DNA of 64,000 nt. It comes from CAYNSB01 sp964399625. GTDB taxonomy: Bacteria; Planctomycetota; Phycisphaerae; Phycisphaerales; UBA1924. This document shows positions 17,307-25,991 of this stretch, piece by piece. Position 1 is the stretch's first letter. Each line of letters begins with the position of its first letter. The translations under genes and the position numbers were made by a program. The stretch spans positions 33,460-97,459 of the forward strand of contig CAYNSB010000003.1 in NCBI GenBank assembly GCA_964399625.1, written 5' to 3'. The notes below the pieces were generated by a model that was not told the DNA's origin, searched no databases, and was given only the letters and a program-made list of their open reading frames with translations.

Positions 17307-18629
17307 ATGCCCCGTTTGACGATGATCTCGGCCCTTTCCGCGCTCGTCCTCGCCGCGCCCGTCTGGGCCCAGGTCGATCCCGCCGCCAAGGACAAGCTCC
17401 AGGCGATGTCCGACGCCGTGGGCAAGCTCAAGAGCCTGCAGTACGAGGTGGTGAGCAGGGGCGAGGGGGGCATGCTCGCGACGTTCACGCCCGTGACCAG
17501 CGCCAAGGTCATGCTCCAGCGTGCCGAGAAGGGTTGGAAGCAGCGGCGCGAGGGCAAGGCCGAGGGCTACGGCATGCCCGAGTCCAAGTTCCTGCTCGTC
17601 TCCGACGGCGCGATGGTGCGCTGGGCCGACGATCGCAACAAGACGTTCAACGAGCGCCCCGAAGGGCAGGTGTCCAGCGACCTGTGGGAGCTCTCCAAGA
17701 CGGCGTTCGTCTCCGAGTTCATCGTCGCCCAGCCGTGGGCCAAGGAGCTCAACTCGTCGGTGATCACCGCCCTTCCCGGCGAGCAGGTCGAGGGCGAGGC
17801 GTGCGACGTGGTGCTGGTGGACCTGGGCTCCGGGCCCGGTCTGGGCAGGACCAAGTTCGCCATCGCCACGAGCGACCACCTGCCCCGCAAGATCACGTCG
17901 TACGTGCAGAACCTCGGCGAGAAGGACGCGCTCTCGCTCACGCTGAGCAACGTCAAGATCGACGCCACGCCGCCCGAGGGCTCCTTCGCGATCAGCAAGC
18001 CCGACGGGTACACAGTGATCGGGCCCGTGCCGCAGACCCCGGCGCCCCGCGCGACGCCCGCGACTCCCGATTCGGCGTCCGCACCCGCCGCGCCCAGGCC
18101 CGGCACCGTTGAGCGCGCCATCGGCGGCAACGTGGGCGACCTCGCGCCCGACTTCGAGCTCGCGTCCACCACCGGCGAGAAGGTCAAGCTCAGCGGGCTG
18201 CGCGGCGGCGTGACGGTGCTGGACTTCTGGGGCACGTGGTGCATCCCGTGCCGCAAGGCCTCGCCCGATCTGCAGAAGCTCTCGGAGTCCTACAAGGACA
18301 AGGGCGTGCGGGTCGTCTCGCTGGCCGTCCGCGAGAAGGACGATGCGGCGCCGGGCAACTACATGAAGGAGCACAACTACACCTACACGGCGCTGCTCAA
18401 GGGCGATGACACCGCAAAGGCGTACAAGGTGAAGTCGTATCCGACGACGTTCGTGATCGGGCCCGACGGCGTGATCGTGGGCACCATGGGCTACGAGGAC
18501 GGCTTCTACACGAAGCTCTCGGCGCTGGTCGACAAGGCCCTGGGCGCCGGCAAGCCCGGCGACGCGAAGCCGGCCGATGCCAAGCCCGCCGAGGCTGGCA
18601 AGGACGCCCCAAAGTCCGGCGGGCACTGA
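17307..18629 (+). CDS. Secreted DUF2092-like / TlpA-like redoxin fusion
   Basis: A 440-residue exported protein. The signal peptide ends near VWAQ. Residues ~25-235 form a LolA/DUF2092-like domain (measuring-cup fold, AMSDAVGKLKSLQYEV at its start). A Pro/Ala-rich linker follows (~235-265). The C-terminal thioredoxin-like domain (~270-415) carries the redox-active WCIPC (about residue 310) and the cis-Pro in SYPTTFVI, as in TlpA/ResA. It probably reduces or oxidises thiols in the periplasm; the partner is unknown. A Lys/Ala/Pro repeat tail (PGDAKPADAKPAEAGK) ends the protein. AAGGAGA precedes the ATG. Confidence 0.85.
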   Translation: MPRLTMISALSALVLAAPVWAQVDPAAKDKLQAMSDAVGKLKSLQYEVVSRGEGGMLATFTPVTSAKVMLQRAEKGWKQRREGKAEGYGMPESKFLLVSDGAMVRWADDRNKTFNERPEGQVSSDLWELSKTAFVSEFIVAQPWAKELNSSVITALPGEQVEGEACDVVLVDLGSGPGLGRTKFAIATSDHLPRKITSYVQNLGEKDALSLTLSNVKIDATPPEGSFAISKPDGYTVIGPVPQTPAPRATPATPDSASAPAAPRPGTVERAIGGNVGDLAPDFELASTTGEKVKLSGLRGGVTVLDFWGTWCIPCRKASPDLQKLSESYKDKGVRVVSLAVREKDDAAPGNYMKEHNYTYTALLKGDDTAKAYKVKSYPTTFVIGPDGVIVGTMGYEDGFYTKLSALVDKALGAGKPGDAKPADAKPAEAGKDAPKSGGH

Positions 18630-18633
18630 GCGA

Positions 18634-18987
18634 TCAGTTCGAGAATCGGACGCGGGAGATGCCGCGCCCGCACGCGCGCGCCAGTCGGGCCATGCCCCCC
18701 GCGCGGAGCCAGCGATCGAGCTCGAACCGGGCCGAGGCGTCGGGCGTCCGCACGCTCAGCACGCCCCGCGACAGCGAGAGCGCGCCCGCCCGTTCGCGCA
18801 GATTCGCGGGGGCCAGCGATCGCCAGGCGTGGTCCAGCGCGTCCTCGGCCCGCGCGGCGTGCCCCAGCTCGCGCGCGATCGTGGTCATCTCGGGCGCGAT
18901 GCTCAGGGGCCGGCCCGTGGGCAGGGCGCGGTACCGCCGCAGCGTCGAGAGGCTCACCGATGGGTTGGCACGCGCCACGGGGCTCAC
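18634..18987 (-). CDS. DciA-like (DUF721) protein
   Basis: A 117-residue protein of the DUF721 family, whose member DciA is the ancestral loader/operator of the replicative helicase DnaB. The typical central strand-helix is present (AGALSLSRGVLSVRT followed by ARFELDRW, ending RVRF). The GTG start overlaps the ferredoxin stop as GTGA, so the two are probably co-translated. A second GTG lies three codons later. It is short for a DciA and lacks a long C-terminal tail. It converges on the TlpA-like gene with a 4-nt gap. Confidence 0.65.
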   Translation of the reverse strand: MSPVARANPSVSLSTLRRYRALPTGRPLSIAPEMTTIARELGHAARAEDALDHAWRSLAPANLRERAGALSLSRGVLSVRTPDASARFELDRWLRAGGMARLARACGRGISRVRFSN

Positions 18988-19250
18988 CCCTTGGACTTGT
19001 AGTAATCCAGGTTGATCTGGATGTACTTGTTCCACTCCGCGGGCAGGTCGTCCTGCGGGAAGATCGCCTTCACCGGGCACTCGTCCACGCACAGCCCGCA
19101 GTCGATGCACGTGTCGGGGTCGATGTAGAGCTGCTCGCAGGCCTCGAACTCGGCCTCGTTCTTGGTGGGGTGGATGCAGTCCACGGGGCACACGTCCACG
19201 CAGGACGTGTCGCGGGTCCCGATGCAGGGTTCGGCGATGATGTGCGGCAT
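18984..19250 (-). CDS. Seven-iron-type ferredoxin (FdxA-like)
   Basis: An 88-residue electron carrier. The first cluster site is irregular (CIGTRDTSCVDVCPVDCIHP), as in [3Fe-4S]/[4Fe-4S] FdxA ferredoxins. The second is a regular CIDCGLCVDECPV. The C-terminal YIQINLDYY tail is also family-like. I prefer the ATG at 19250, which has GGAG upstream, over the TTG at 19265. A TATCAT hexamer lies 27 nt upstream. Coupled by GTGA to the DciA-like gene. Confidence 0.9.
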   Translation of the reverse strand: MPHIIAEPCIGTRDTSCVDVCPVDCIHPTKNEAEFEACEQLYIDPDTCIDCGLCVDECPVKAIFPQDDLPAEWNKYIQINLDYYKSKG

Positions 19251-19277
19251 GCGCGATGGCTCCAACGGACTCGCGCC

Positions 19278-19283
19278 ATGATA
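19278..19283 (-). promoter_or_regulatory. Candidate -10 TATCAT (ferredoxin)
   Basis: GCGTATCATGG lies 27 nt before the ferredoxin ATG, in the 51-nt gap after the lipoprotein gene, suggesting the ferredoxin/DciA pair has its own promoter. Confidence 0.4.
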
Positions 19284-19301
19284 CGCCCCGTCCCGCGCGT
19301 C

Positions 19302-20009
19302 CTAGTTGAGCGTCAGCCCGCTCGTCTTGAGCGCCCAGCGGAACGTCGTGCGGACCGACGCGGGCACCTGGAACAGGGGCATCTCCTGCATGTTGCACAC
19401 GCCCTGCGGGTCGCACCACGCCTTGACGACGCGGACCGTCGGCTTGCCCGATGAGGTGCTCAGCGTGGGCGTCGGATTGCCGCGCTGGTCCACACGGATC
19501 GAGGTGCTCTTTCCGGGCTCGCCCACGAGAAAGACCCAGGTCACCACGTACTGCCCGGCGCCGGTGCCCTGGCGGTCCCGCATCAGGACCACCGTGGTGG
19601 AGGTGGGGGAGATCACCACGCTGTCCGTGGTCTGGATCGGCCACGACCCGCGCAGCGCCGTCCACCAGTCGATGTTGGGAATCCAGTTTGGAGCCAGGGC
19701 CGGCGCGGGCGCGTGATCGCCCTGCGCCGCCGGTGAACTGGGCAGGTCCACGTCGGGCGCGCCGGGGGGCGGGCTCAGCACTCCGCCGCTGGGCGTGTTG
19801 CCGTTGAAGCGGGCGTACAGGGGCGCTCCGCTGTCGTCGGTGTGCAGCTCCGCCTGAACGCCCTGCCCGATGACATCGAGCACCTGCTCCTGGAGGGTGA
19901 TCTGCGCGCCGAATCGGACCGCCCCTTCGAAGCGATAGGGCGAGCCCGTTCTGCACCCGACCATCACCAGGCAGCACAACGCCACGGCCAGCGGGCCTAT
20001 CCGATTCAT
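19302..20009 (-). CDS. Putative lipoprotein of unknown function
   Basis: A 235-residue protein with a lipoprotein signal (LAVALCCLVMVGC, Cys around residue 19) and a Pro/Ala-rich linker near residues 75-105, followed by a beta-rich domain that I do not recognise. Its ATG overlaps the stop of the CHASE2 kinase gene (ATGA), so the two are translationally coupled. A role linked to the kinase's sensor is possible but unproven. Confidence 0.7.
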   Translation of the reverse strand: MNRIGPLAVALCCLVMVGCRTGSPYRFEGAVRFGAQITLQEQVLDVIGQGVQAELHTDDSGAPLYARFNGNTPSGGVLSPPPGAPDVDLPSSPAAQGDHAPAPALAPNWIPNIDWWTALRGSWPIQTTDSVVISPTSTTVVLMRDRQGTGAGQYVVTWVFLVGEPGKSTSIRVDQRGNPTPTLSTSSGKPTVRVVKAWCDPQGVCNMQEMPLFQVPASVRTTFRWALKTSGLTLN

Positions 20010-22378
20010 CGCGGGACCTCCTCGAGCGCCGTTAGCGGCGAGCGTGCAAGGTACTGGATGCCCAGCGACACCGCCCCGGCCACGCCCATTCCCAGCAGCG
20101 GGAGCATGGGATTCACCAGATATCCCCAGAGCATCCCCGCCAGCATCGTCGCGACGACGATCGCCGCGACGCCCGCAAGCCAGGCGAGCGACGAGATCCC
20201 CAGCACCCGCCGGTGGGCGTACGGGCGACGCCTGTGCACCAGCAGCGGGATCGCCGCGCCCAGCGCCGCCCCGCCCACGAGCACGATCTGGCGTCCCAAT
20301 TGCCCCGGGCGCTGGAGCACGCTCCCGCGCAGGGCTTCGGCCGTCAGGGCGTGCGCGAAGCACCCGGGCAGGCGCTCGCCCGTGGGCGCGGGCCAGTAGT
20401 CCTTGGCGTCGCTGGTGTCCGAGACGATCACGATCCTGCGCGCGAGCATCTCGATCGCGCCCGCCTCGCCCGCGAGCACGCGCGAGGCGTCCACCGTCAC
20501 GCGGTCCAGCACCGAGCGCGCCGGGATGGGCAGGATCAGTCGCGCCGAATCGCGGCGCGGGCTGGGCTCGGCGGGCGTGGGGTGCGCCCGGAAGCTCGTC
20601 GTCACCGGCAGCATGACGGGATCGGGCGAGGTGTAGCGTCGGACGCCGCCGGGCGTGCTGTCGTAGAAGCGGAGCAGCACCTCCTGCCCCGTGGCGGACA
20701 GCTCGTACTGGGCCTTGCTCGCGGGCGCGATCGACGCGGCGATCGCCGCCAGGGCCAGCGCCGGCGCGGGCTCGGCGCTCGTCTGCTCCTCGAGCACGAT
20801 CATCTGCCAGTCGTAGACCTTCCCGTTCGCGACCGGGTTCTGCATGCGCAGGTGCCCCAGTCGGTCCGACGCGCGGGCGAGCGCCGGGCTGAGCACGCTC
20901 GCCGCGGGCGCACCGTCGGGCCCAAACTCCCAGTCCGACATGCCCAGCACGACCGGCGCCAGTTCCTTCGTGGTGCGCGACAGCGCGCGGGCCAGGTCCT
21001 CATCCGGCGGGCGCGGGCCGCGGAAGGCGAGATCGATCGCGATCGCCGCGGGTCGCGCCCGCGCGGAGCCCGCGTCGCACCACGCGTTGAGCACGCGCGC
21101 GAGGAGCGCCCGGCGCTGCCAGGGCTCGATCGGCGCGTCCGCGGGCAGCCCCAGCACCCGCCGCGCATCGTCCAGATGCACATCCAGCACCGCGACGCGA
21201 TCGAGGTGGTTGGGCGCGAGCATGGGCGTGAGCGAGCGCTCGAAACGCGCCGACGCGTCCGTCCATGTGTAGAACAGCGGCACGCCCAGGCCCCACGCCG
21301 CGAGCGTGCCCAGCGTCAGCGCCAGAACGAAGCCCAGCAGCGGGGACGACGCGAGCCGCTGGCGGATCGAGTGCCCTGCGCGTCGCGCGGCCCCCGCGCC
21401 CGCGGGCAGCATCCCCTGCAGCACCCGGCGCAGGTCATCGCCCATCGCCCGCGCGGACTCGTACCGGCGCTCGGGGGGCTTCTCCAGCGCACGCTCGAGG
21501 ATCGCGCGCACGGGCGCGGGCAGTCGGCGCGCCTCGGGCGAGTCCAGGTCCGGCGGCGCGGTGCGGATGATCTCCGCCAGCGAGCCACGATCGGCATCGC
21601 GGGGCAGCGCGTACGGCAGGCGCCCCAGCAGCAGCTCGTACAGCACCACGCCCAGCGCGTGCACGTCCGTGCGCTCATCGAGCGTCGATCCGGGCATCGT
21701 CTGCTCCGGGGCCATGTAGTGGGGCGTGCCCCGGAAGCCCGAGGGCGATGGGTCCGCGGCGGGGTCGATCGCGCGCGCGATGCCCAGGTCGATGAGCTTG
21801 GGCTGGGCCGGGCGCGTGGGCATGCCGGGCCAGACGAGGATGTTGCCCGGCTTGAGGTCCAGGTGCAGCAGCCCGTGGTCGTGCGCGTGCTGCACGCCGT
21901 CGCACACCATCGCCATCAGGCGCAGGCGCTCGCGGAGGTCGGCGCGCGTGGCGTCGGCGTGGTGCGTGATGCTCTGCTCGCCGGGCACGTGGTCCGTCAC
22001 GAAGTACGGGAACCGCTGCCCGCTCGCGGGGTCGCGATAGAGCCCAAAGTCGCGGATCTGCACCACGCCCGGGTGCCCAAGCAGCGTCGCCAGGCGCTGC
22101 GCCTCGGCGCGGAAGCCGCGCTCATCGCCCGAGTGCGGCGTGCGCAGCACCTTGATCGCCCCCGTGTACCCAAGCCACACGTGACGCGCGCGATACACCG
22201 AGCCGAATCCGCCCCGCGCGATCAATCCCTCCACGCGGTAGTGCCCGATCCGCTCGGGCACGAGCGCCTCGCTCGCGCCCCGGGGCACCATGGGCGAGCG
22301 CGGCGGCGACGACGCGAGCAGATCGCCCGGATCGCGCGTCGCGTCGAGGGGCGCCGGCTGGGTTGGATCGTCGGGCAC
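20006..22378 (-). CDS. Transmembrane Ser/Thr protein kinase with CHASE2 sensor domain
   Basis: A 790-residue receptor kinase. The cytoplasmic Hanks-type kinase (~44-310) has GGFGSVYRAR, the VAIK-type Lys in AIKVLR, HLDLKPGNI and APEQ. HRD is changed to HLD and DFG to DLG, although the metal-binding Asp residues are kept. A membrane segment near 348-370 leads to a CHASE2-like extracytoplasmic sensor (~385-680; VAVLDVHLDD, AAIAIDLAF). Two or three C-terminal membrane segments (~700-780) follow. The GTG start follows GGGAG. It lies 21 nt after metG and overlaps a lipoprotein gene, so metG-kinase-lipoprotein may be one operon. Ligand and substrates are unknown. Confidence 0.85.
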   Translation of the reverse strand: MPDDPTQPAPLDATRDPGDLLASSPPRSPMVPRGASEALVPERIGHYRVEGLIARGGFGSVYRARHVWLGYTGAIKVLRTPHSGDERGFRAEAQRLATLLGHPGVVQIRDFGLYRDPASGQRFPYFVTDHVPGEQSITHHADATRADLRERLRLMAMVCDGVQHAHDHGLLHLDLKPGNILVWPGMPTRPAQPKLIDLGIARAIDPAADPSPSGFRGTPHYMAPEQTMPGSTLDERTDVHALGVVLYELLLGRLPYALPRDADRGSLAEIIRTAPPDLDSPEARRLPAPVRAILERALEKPPERRYESARAMGDDLRRVLQGMLPAGAGAARRAGHSIRQRLASSPLLGFVLALTLGTLAAWGLGVPLFYTWTDASARFERSLTPMLAPNHLDRVAVLDVHLDDARRVLGLPADAPIEPWQRRALLARVLNAWCDAGSARARPAAIAIDLAFRGPRPPDEDLARALSRTTKELAPVVLGMSDWEFGPDGAPAASVLSPALARASDRLGHLRMQNPVANGKVYDWQMIVLEEQTSAEPAPALALAAIAASIAPASKAQYELSATGQEVLLRFYDSTPGGVRRYTSPDPVMLPVTTSFRAHPTPAEPSPRRDSARLILPIPARSVLDRVTVDASRVLAGEAGAIEMLARRIVIVSDTSDAKDYWPAPTGERLPGCFAHALTAEALRGSVLQRPGQLGRQIVLVGGAALGAAIPLLVHRRRPYAHRRVLGISSLAWLAGVAAIVVATMLAGMLWGYLVNPMLPLLGMGVAGAVSLGIQYLARSPLTALEEVPR

Positions 22379-22399
22379 GCGAATCTCCCAGCGAGTGGC

Positions 22400-24049
22400 T
22401 CACGCGGGCGAGGGCGGTGGCTCGGCGGGATCGGCTCGCATGAAGAGCGGATCGCCCTTGCTGATCGCGTGCCCGGGCTTGAGCCCGTGCGGCCCGGCGA
22501 ACGTGCAGAGTTCCTCCAGCGTCGCGCCCGCGGGCGGAGCGCAGTTCCAGGCGTTCCAGAGCTGGGCCATCTTTTCGGGGATCGCGGGCGCGAGAAGGAA
22601 CGAAGCGACCCGCAGCGTCTCCGCGCACGTCGCGAGAATCCGCGCAACGCTCTTGCCGTTGGCGCCCATGTCCTTCGCGAGCGTGAAGGGACGCGTGTCG
22701 GCGATGTGCAGGTCCACCCTGCGCACCAACTCGATGCCACACGCGAGCATGCCCGCCAGGTCGATCGAGGCCGAGGCGGCGCAGGCGCGCCCAACGAGAT
22801 CGTCGCAAAGCTTCGGCCAATCACCCCGCTCGTCCAACTCGGGCACCTTGCCCTCGAAGTACTTCTCGATCATGTTCCCGACGCGGTTGATGCAGTTGCT
22901 CACGCAATTGGTGAGCTCCGCGTTGTACACCTCGACAAACTTCGCGTGCGAGAAGTCCGCGTCCGTCGCGTGCAGCGGGCCCTGCGTCACGAGGTACCAG
23001 CGGAGCGCATCGACGCCGAACTTGCCCGTGTACGCGCGGATGGTCTCGAGATCGATGAAGTTGCCCAGCGTCTTGGACATCTTCTTGCCGTCGCGCGTGT
23101 AGTGGCTGTGCGCGTAGATGAGGCGCGGCAGGGGCCGCCCCAGCGCCTTGAGGATCGCCGGCCAGATCACCGCGTGGAACCAGAGGATCTCCTTGCCCAT
23201 CAGGTGCACGCTGGGGGGCCAGAGGTCGCGGCGCTCGGGCGTGTCCACCGCGGAGAGGTAGTTGAACAGGGCATCGATCCAGACGTAGACGCGATGGTCC
23301 GTGTGCCCGGGCATGCGCACGCCGAACTGCGTCGCGGGGTCGTCCGTCACGGGGCGCGTGATGGGCACGTCCTGCAGCCCCTCGCGCAGGCGCCCCAGCA
23401 CCTCGTTGCGGCGCGCCTCGGGCTCGATGCGCAGCGTGCCGCTCGTGATGGACTGCTCCAGCCACGACTCGTACTTGCTCAGCTTGAAGTAGTAGTTCCG
23501 CTCCTTGCGGCGCACGAGCGGCTTGCCGTTCTCCGCGACGTAGTTCGTCTCCTTCGCCTTCGTCTCGGTGACATAGGCCTCCGCGCCCACGTCGTACCAC
23601 CCCTCGAACTCGCCCTCGGCGACGTCGCCCGTCTTGACCAGCGCCGCGAGATACTCAGCGACCTTGCTCTTGTGCCGATCCTGCGTGGTGCGGATGAAGT
23701 CGTCGAACGAGAAATTGAGCTCGCGGAAGACCTGCTGGAACGCCGCGGAGTTCTGGTCCGCCCATTGCATCGTGGTGAGCCCACGTTCCGCGGCGGTGGT
23801 GACCACCTTCTCCGCGTGCTCGTCGGTGCCGGTGAGCAGGAAGACCCGACCCGCCGAGGCGGTGGGGGGGTGAGCGGGGGCCGAACCGTCCATGGGCAGC
23901 CCGCGCCGGAGGCGTTCGAATCGGGCGAGGACATCCGCCAGGAGCGTGGTGTAGCAGTGCCCGATATGGGGCCGATCGTTCACGTAGTAGATGGGCGTGG
24001 TGATGTAGGCGGCGTGGAGCGGCCCGCGCGCCCGATTCGGGTCGGTCAT
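22400..24049 (-). CDS. metG: Methionyl-tRNA synthetase
   Basis: A class I synthetase that charges initiator and elongator tRNA-Met. The HIGH motif (VNDRPHIGHCYTTLLADV) and KMSKTLGN loop are intact, as are the FLLTGTDEHAEKV and WIDALFNYLSA segments. The 'knuckle' insert (GWYDVGAEAYVTETKAKETN...KPLVRRKERNYYF) has no zinc-binding cysteines, so it belongs to a zinc-free class. No C-terminal EMAP/tRNA-binding domain is present. I chose the ATG at 24049 (549 residues): a TATGAT -10 lies 6 nt upstream, while the ATG at 24088 would place the promoter inside the gene. Confidence 0.93.
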   Translation of the reverse strand: MTDPNRARGPLHAAYITTPIYYVNDRPHIGHCYTTLLADVLARFERLRRGLPMDGSAPAHPPTASAGRVFLLTGTDEHAEKVVTTAAERGLTTMQWADQNSAAFQQVFRELNFSFDDFIRTTQDRHKSKVAEYLAALVKTGDVAEGEFEGWYDVGAEAYVTETKAKETNYVAENGKPLVRRKERNYYFKLSKYESWLEQSITSGTLRIEPEARRNEVLGRLREGLQDVPITRPVTDDPATQFGVRMPGHTDHRVYVWIDALFNYLSAVDTPERRDLWPPSVHLMGKEILWFHAVIWPAILKALGRPLPRLIYAHSHYTRDGKKMSKTLGNFIDLETIRAYTGKFGVDALRWYLVTQGPLHATDADFSHAKFVEVYNAELTNCVSNCINRVGNMIEKYFEGKVPELDERGDWPKLCDDLVGRACAASASIDLAGMLACGIELVRRVDLHIADTRPFTLAKDMGANGKSVARILATCAETLRVASFLLAPAIPEKMAQLWNAWNCAPPAGATLEELCTFAGPHGLKPGHAISKGDPLFMRADPAEPPPSPA

Positions 24050-24055
24050 GCGCGG

Positions 24056-24061
24056 ATCATA
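24056..24061 (-). promoter_or_regulatory. -10 element TATGAT, leaderless arrangement (metG)
   Basis: CACTATGAT ends 6 nt before the preferred metG ATG. It is one of the closest matches to the TATAAT consensus in the window. Confidence 0.5.
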
Positions 24062-24159
24062 GTGGAGCGGGGCAGGGTTCTCGGGCATTTCCCGCGGGCG
24101 TCGAGCCGATGAAGGGGGAGCGGTCCGCGCCGGGCGCTCGTGGCACGGGCGCAGTTCCC

Positions 24160-24165
24160 TACCAT
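24160..24165 (+). promoter_or_regulatory. Candidate -10 TACCAT (secreted protein gene)
   Basis: CTACCATTGT lies 58 nt before the ATG, identical over ten bases to the element before the TlpA-like gene. A GGGGAGG ribosome-binding site follows. Confidence 0.5.
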
Positions 24166-24223
24166 TGTCCTGATCGGGGCGAACCGGCGCCCGCGCCGGG
24201 AGTATCTTCAGGGGAGGTCACCC

Positions 24224-25969
24224 ATGACGCAACGCATCGCAACGCTGGTTCTCGCGGCCGGGCTCAGCCTCGGCGCGGCCCAGGCGCAGAACGCGCTGGA
24301 CAAGAACCTGCAGCAGGGCTCGGGAGGGATCAATCCCGCCCGGCGTTCGCTGTCGGACGACCTGCGCCTGCGGAACGCGATCGTGACGGGCAACGCCCCG
24401 GGCGGCACGTCCTTCCGTGGGGATGTGGGGTACCGGGCCCCGGGCGAGTTCGTCGGACGCCTGGGCTCCAACGACCTCTTCGCCTTCCGTCGCGACTCGG
24501 TGAACAGCGGGCTGGGCGGCATGGGCATCCGTGGCACCGAGGGGCTGCAGTACCAGTTCGGGGCGGCCACGGGCGCCGCGCCCGGGCGCAGCGGGCTTGG
24601 CTCCACGTTCATCTCGCGCTCCGGGTATGCGCCCAGCGCGGGCGAGATCCGCGCCGCGACGCCGACGGTCCCCTCGGGCGTGCCGCTCGTCGGGCGTCCC
24701 GGGCAGACGCTCGACACGCGCGCCAGCGAGGATACCCGCGGGCTCTCGCTGCTCTCGCTGCGTTCGCCCTCGGCGTACAGCGCCAACCGCGGCTTCGTGC
24801 CGGCGATCATCGCGACCTCCGCCGCGCCCGACGGTGACACGTGGGCGCTGACCGCCTCGCCCCTGCGCGGGGTCGTGTACCGCCCCATGCGGGCCGACAC
24901 CAAGGCCGGGGAGAACGAGCCACGCCCGGGCGAGGCCCCGAGCACGCGGATCGACGATCGGGCCGCGTCCAGCGTTGACACGCGCTTCGGGCTGCCCGCG
25001 ATCGAGGCCCGCTTCGACGAGCGCCTGGGCGCCACGCCCAAGTCGAGCGAGACCAAGTCCAGCGAGGTCAAGCCCACCGAGATCAAGCCCAGCGAGACCA
25101 AGCCCTCGGGCGAACCCTCGACGCCCGGGTCGATCACGCCGGGCTCGACCAGGCCCGACTCGAGCAAGCCCGAGACGGGCGTGGCGTCGAACGGCGTGAA
25201 GGGATGGCGCGACCGCCTCAGCGATCTCCGCAAGGACCTCGACCTCGAGGCCCGCGAGCGTGACCTCAAGCCCAGGCGCGCCGAGGCAAAGTCCGCCCCG
25301 ACCAAGGCGGGCGAGGACAAGAACGCCGATCGCACCCCCGGCGAGCCGGCGGCGCGTGGCGTGTCGCGCGAGGACAAGGACCTCATCCGCGCCGGCGCGG
25401 GCGAGCCCCTCCAGGCCTACGCGCCGCAGGGCTTCGACGCCTACGCCGAGAACATGACCCGTGCGCAGGAGCACCTGGCCGCGGGGCGGTACTTCGACGC
25501 CGAGCAGCGGTTCGTCGCGGCGGGCTCGGCCAAGGGCGGGGACGCGATGGCCGCCATCGGGCGGGTGAACAGCCAGATCGGTGCGGGCACGTTCGCGTCG
25601 GCGGCGCTGAGCCTCCGCTCGGTGCTGGGCGCGCACCCGCAGATCATCGCGGTGCGCTACGGGGACAAGATCATGCCCGCGCCCCAGCGCCTCGCCGGCG
25701 CCGCCGAGCGACTGCGCGAGATCATCGCCAAGGACCGCGCCGGCGCCCGCGACCCCGGGCTTGTGCTGGCGTACATCGGGTACCAGACGGGGAACGTCGC
25801 GATGACGCGCGAGGGGCTCGACGCGTTCGATACCGCCCTGGCCGCCAACCAGCCCGGGGGCATCGCGCCCGAGGACGCCAACACGCGACTGTCCGACCTC
25901 CTGCGCGACGTGTGGCTCAACCCCGCCGCCGCGCCCGCCCAGGTCCCTCCCAAGCCCGACGCGAAGTGA
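24224..25969 (+). CDS. Secreted protein with low-complexity linker and TPR-like C-terminus
   Basis: A 581-residue exported protein. The signal peptide is MTQRIATLVLAAGLSLGAAQAQ. The N-terminal half is Gly/Arg/Ser-rich. A Lys/Ser/Thr/Pro repeat tract lies around residues 280-330 (units like KPSETKPS). The C-terminal half (~400-560) is helical and TPR-like, with ENMTRAQEHLAAGRYFDAEQRF as the clearest unit. No enzyme motif was seen. GGGGAGG precedes the ATG. It runs in the same direction as the SpoIIE phosphatase 22 nt downstream and may be co-transcribed with it. Confidence 0.75.
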   Translation: MTQRIATLVLAAGLSLGAAQAQNALDKNLQQGSGGINPARRSLSDDLRLRNAIVTGNAPGGTSFRGDVGYRAPGEFVGRLGSNDLFAFRRDSVNSGLGGMGIRGTEGLQYQFGAATGAAPGRSGLGSTFISRSGYAPSAGEIRAATPTVPSGVPLVGRPGQTLDTRASEDTRGLSLLSLRSPSAYSANRGFVPAIIATSAAPDGDTWALTASPLRGVVYRPMRADTKAGENEPRPGEAPSTRIDDRAASSVDTRFGLPAIEARFDERLGATPKSSETKSSEVKPTEIKPSETKPSGEPSTPGSITPGSTRPDSSKPETGVASNGVKGWRDRLSDLRKDLDLEARERDLKPRRAEAKSAPTKAGEDKNADRTPGEPAARGVSREDKDLIRAGAGEPLQAYAPQGFDAYAENMTRAQEHLAAGRYFDAEQRFVAAGSAKGGDAMAAIGRVNSQIGAGTFASAALSLRSVLGAHPQIIAVRYGDKIMPAPQRLAGAAERLREIIAKDRAGARDPGLVLAYIGYQTGNVAMTREGLDAFDTALAANQPGGIAPEDANTRLSDLLRDVWLNPAAAPAQVPPKPDAK

Positions 25970-25991
25970 GCACAGGAGCCCCGACGCGCCC

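Noticed and set aside
20213..24112. 1299-codon open frame opposite the CHASE2 kinase and metG
   Set aside because: Shadow frame; both genes on the other strand have full sets of motifs.
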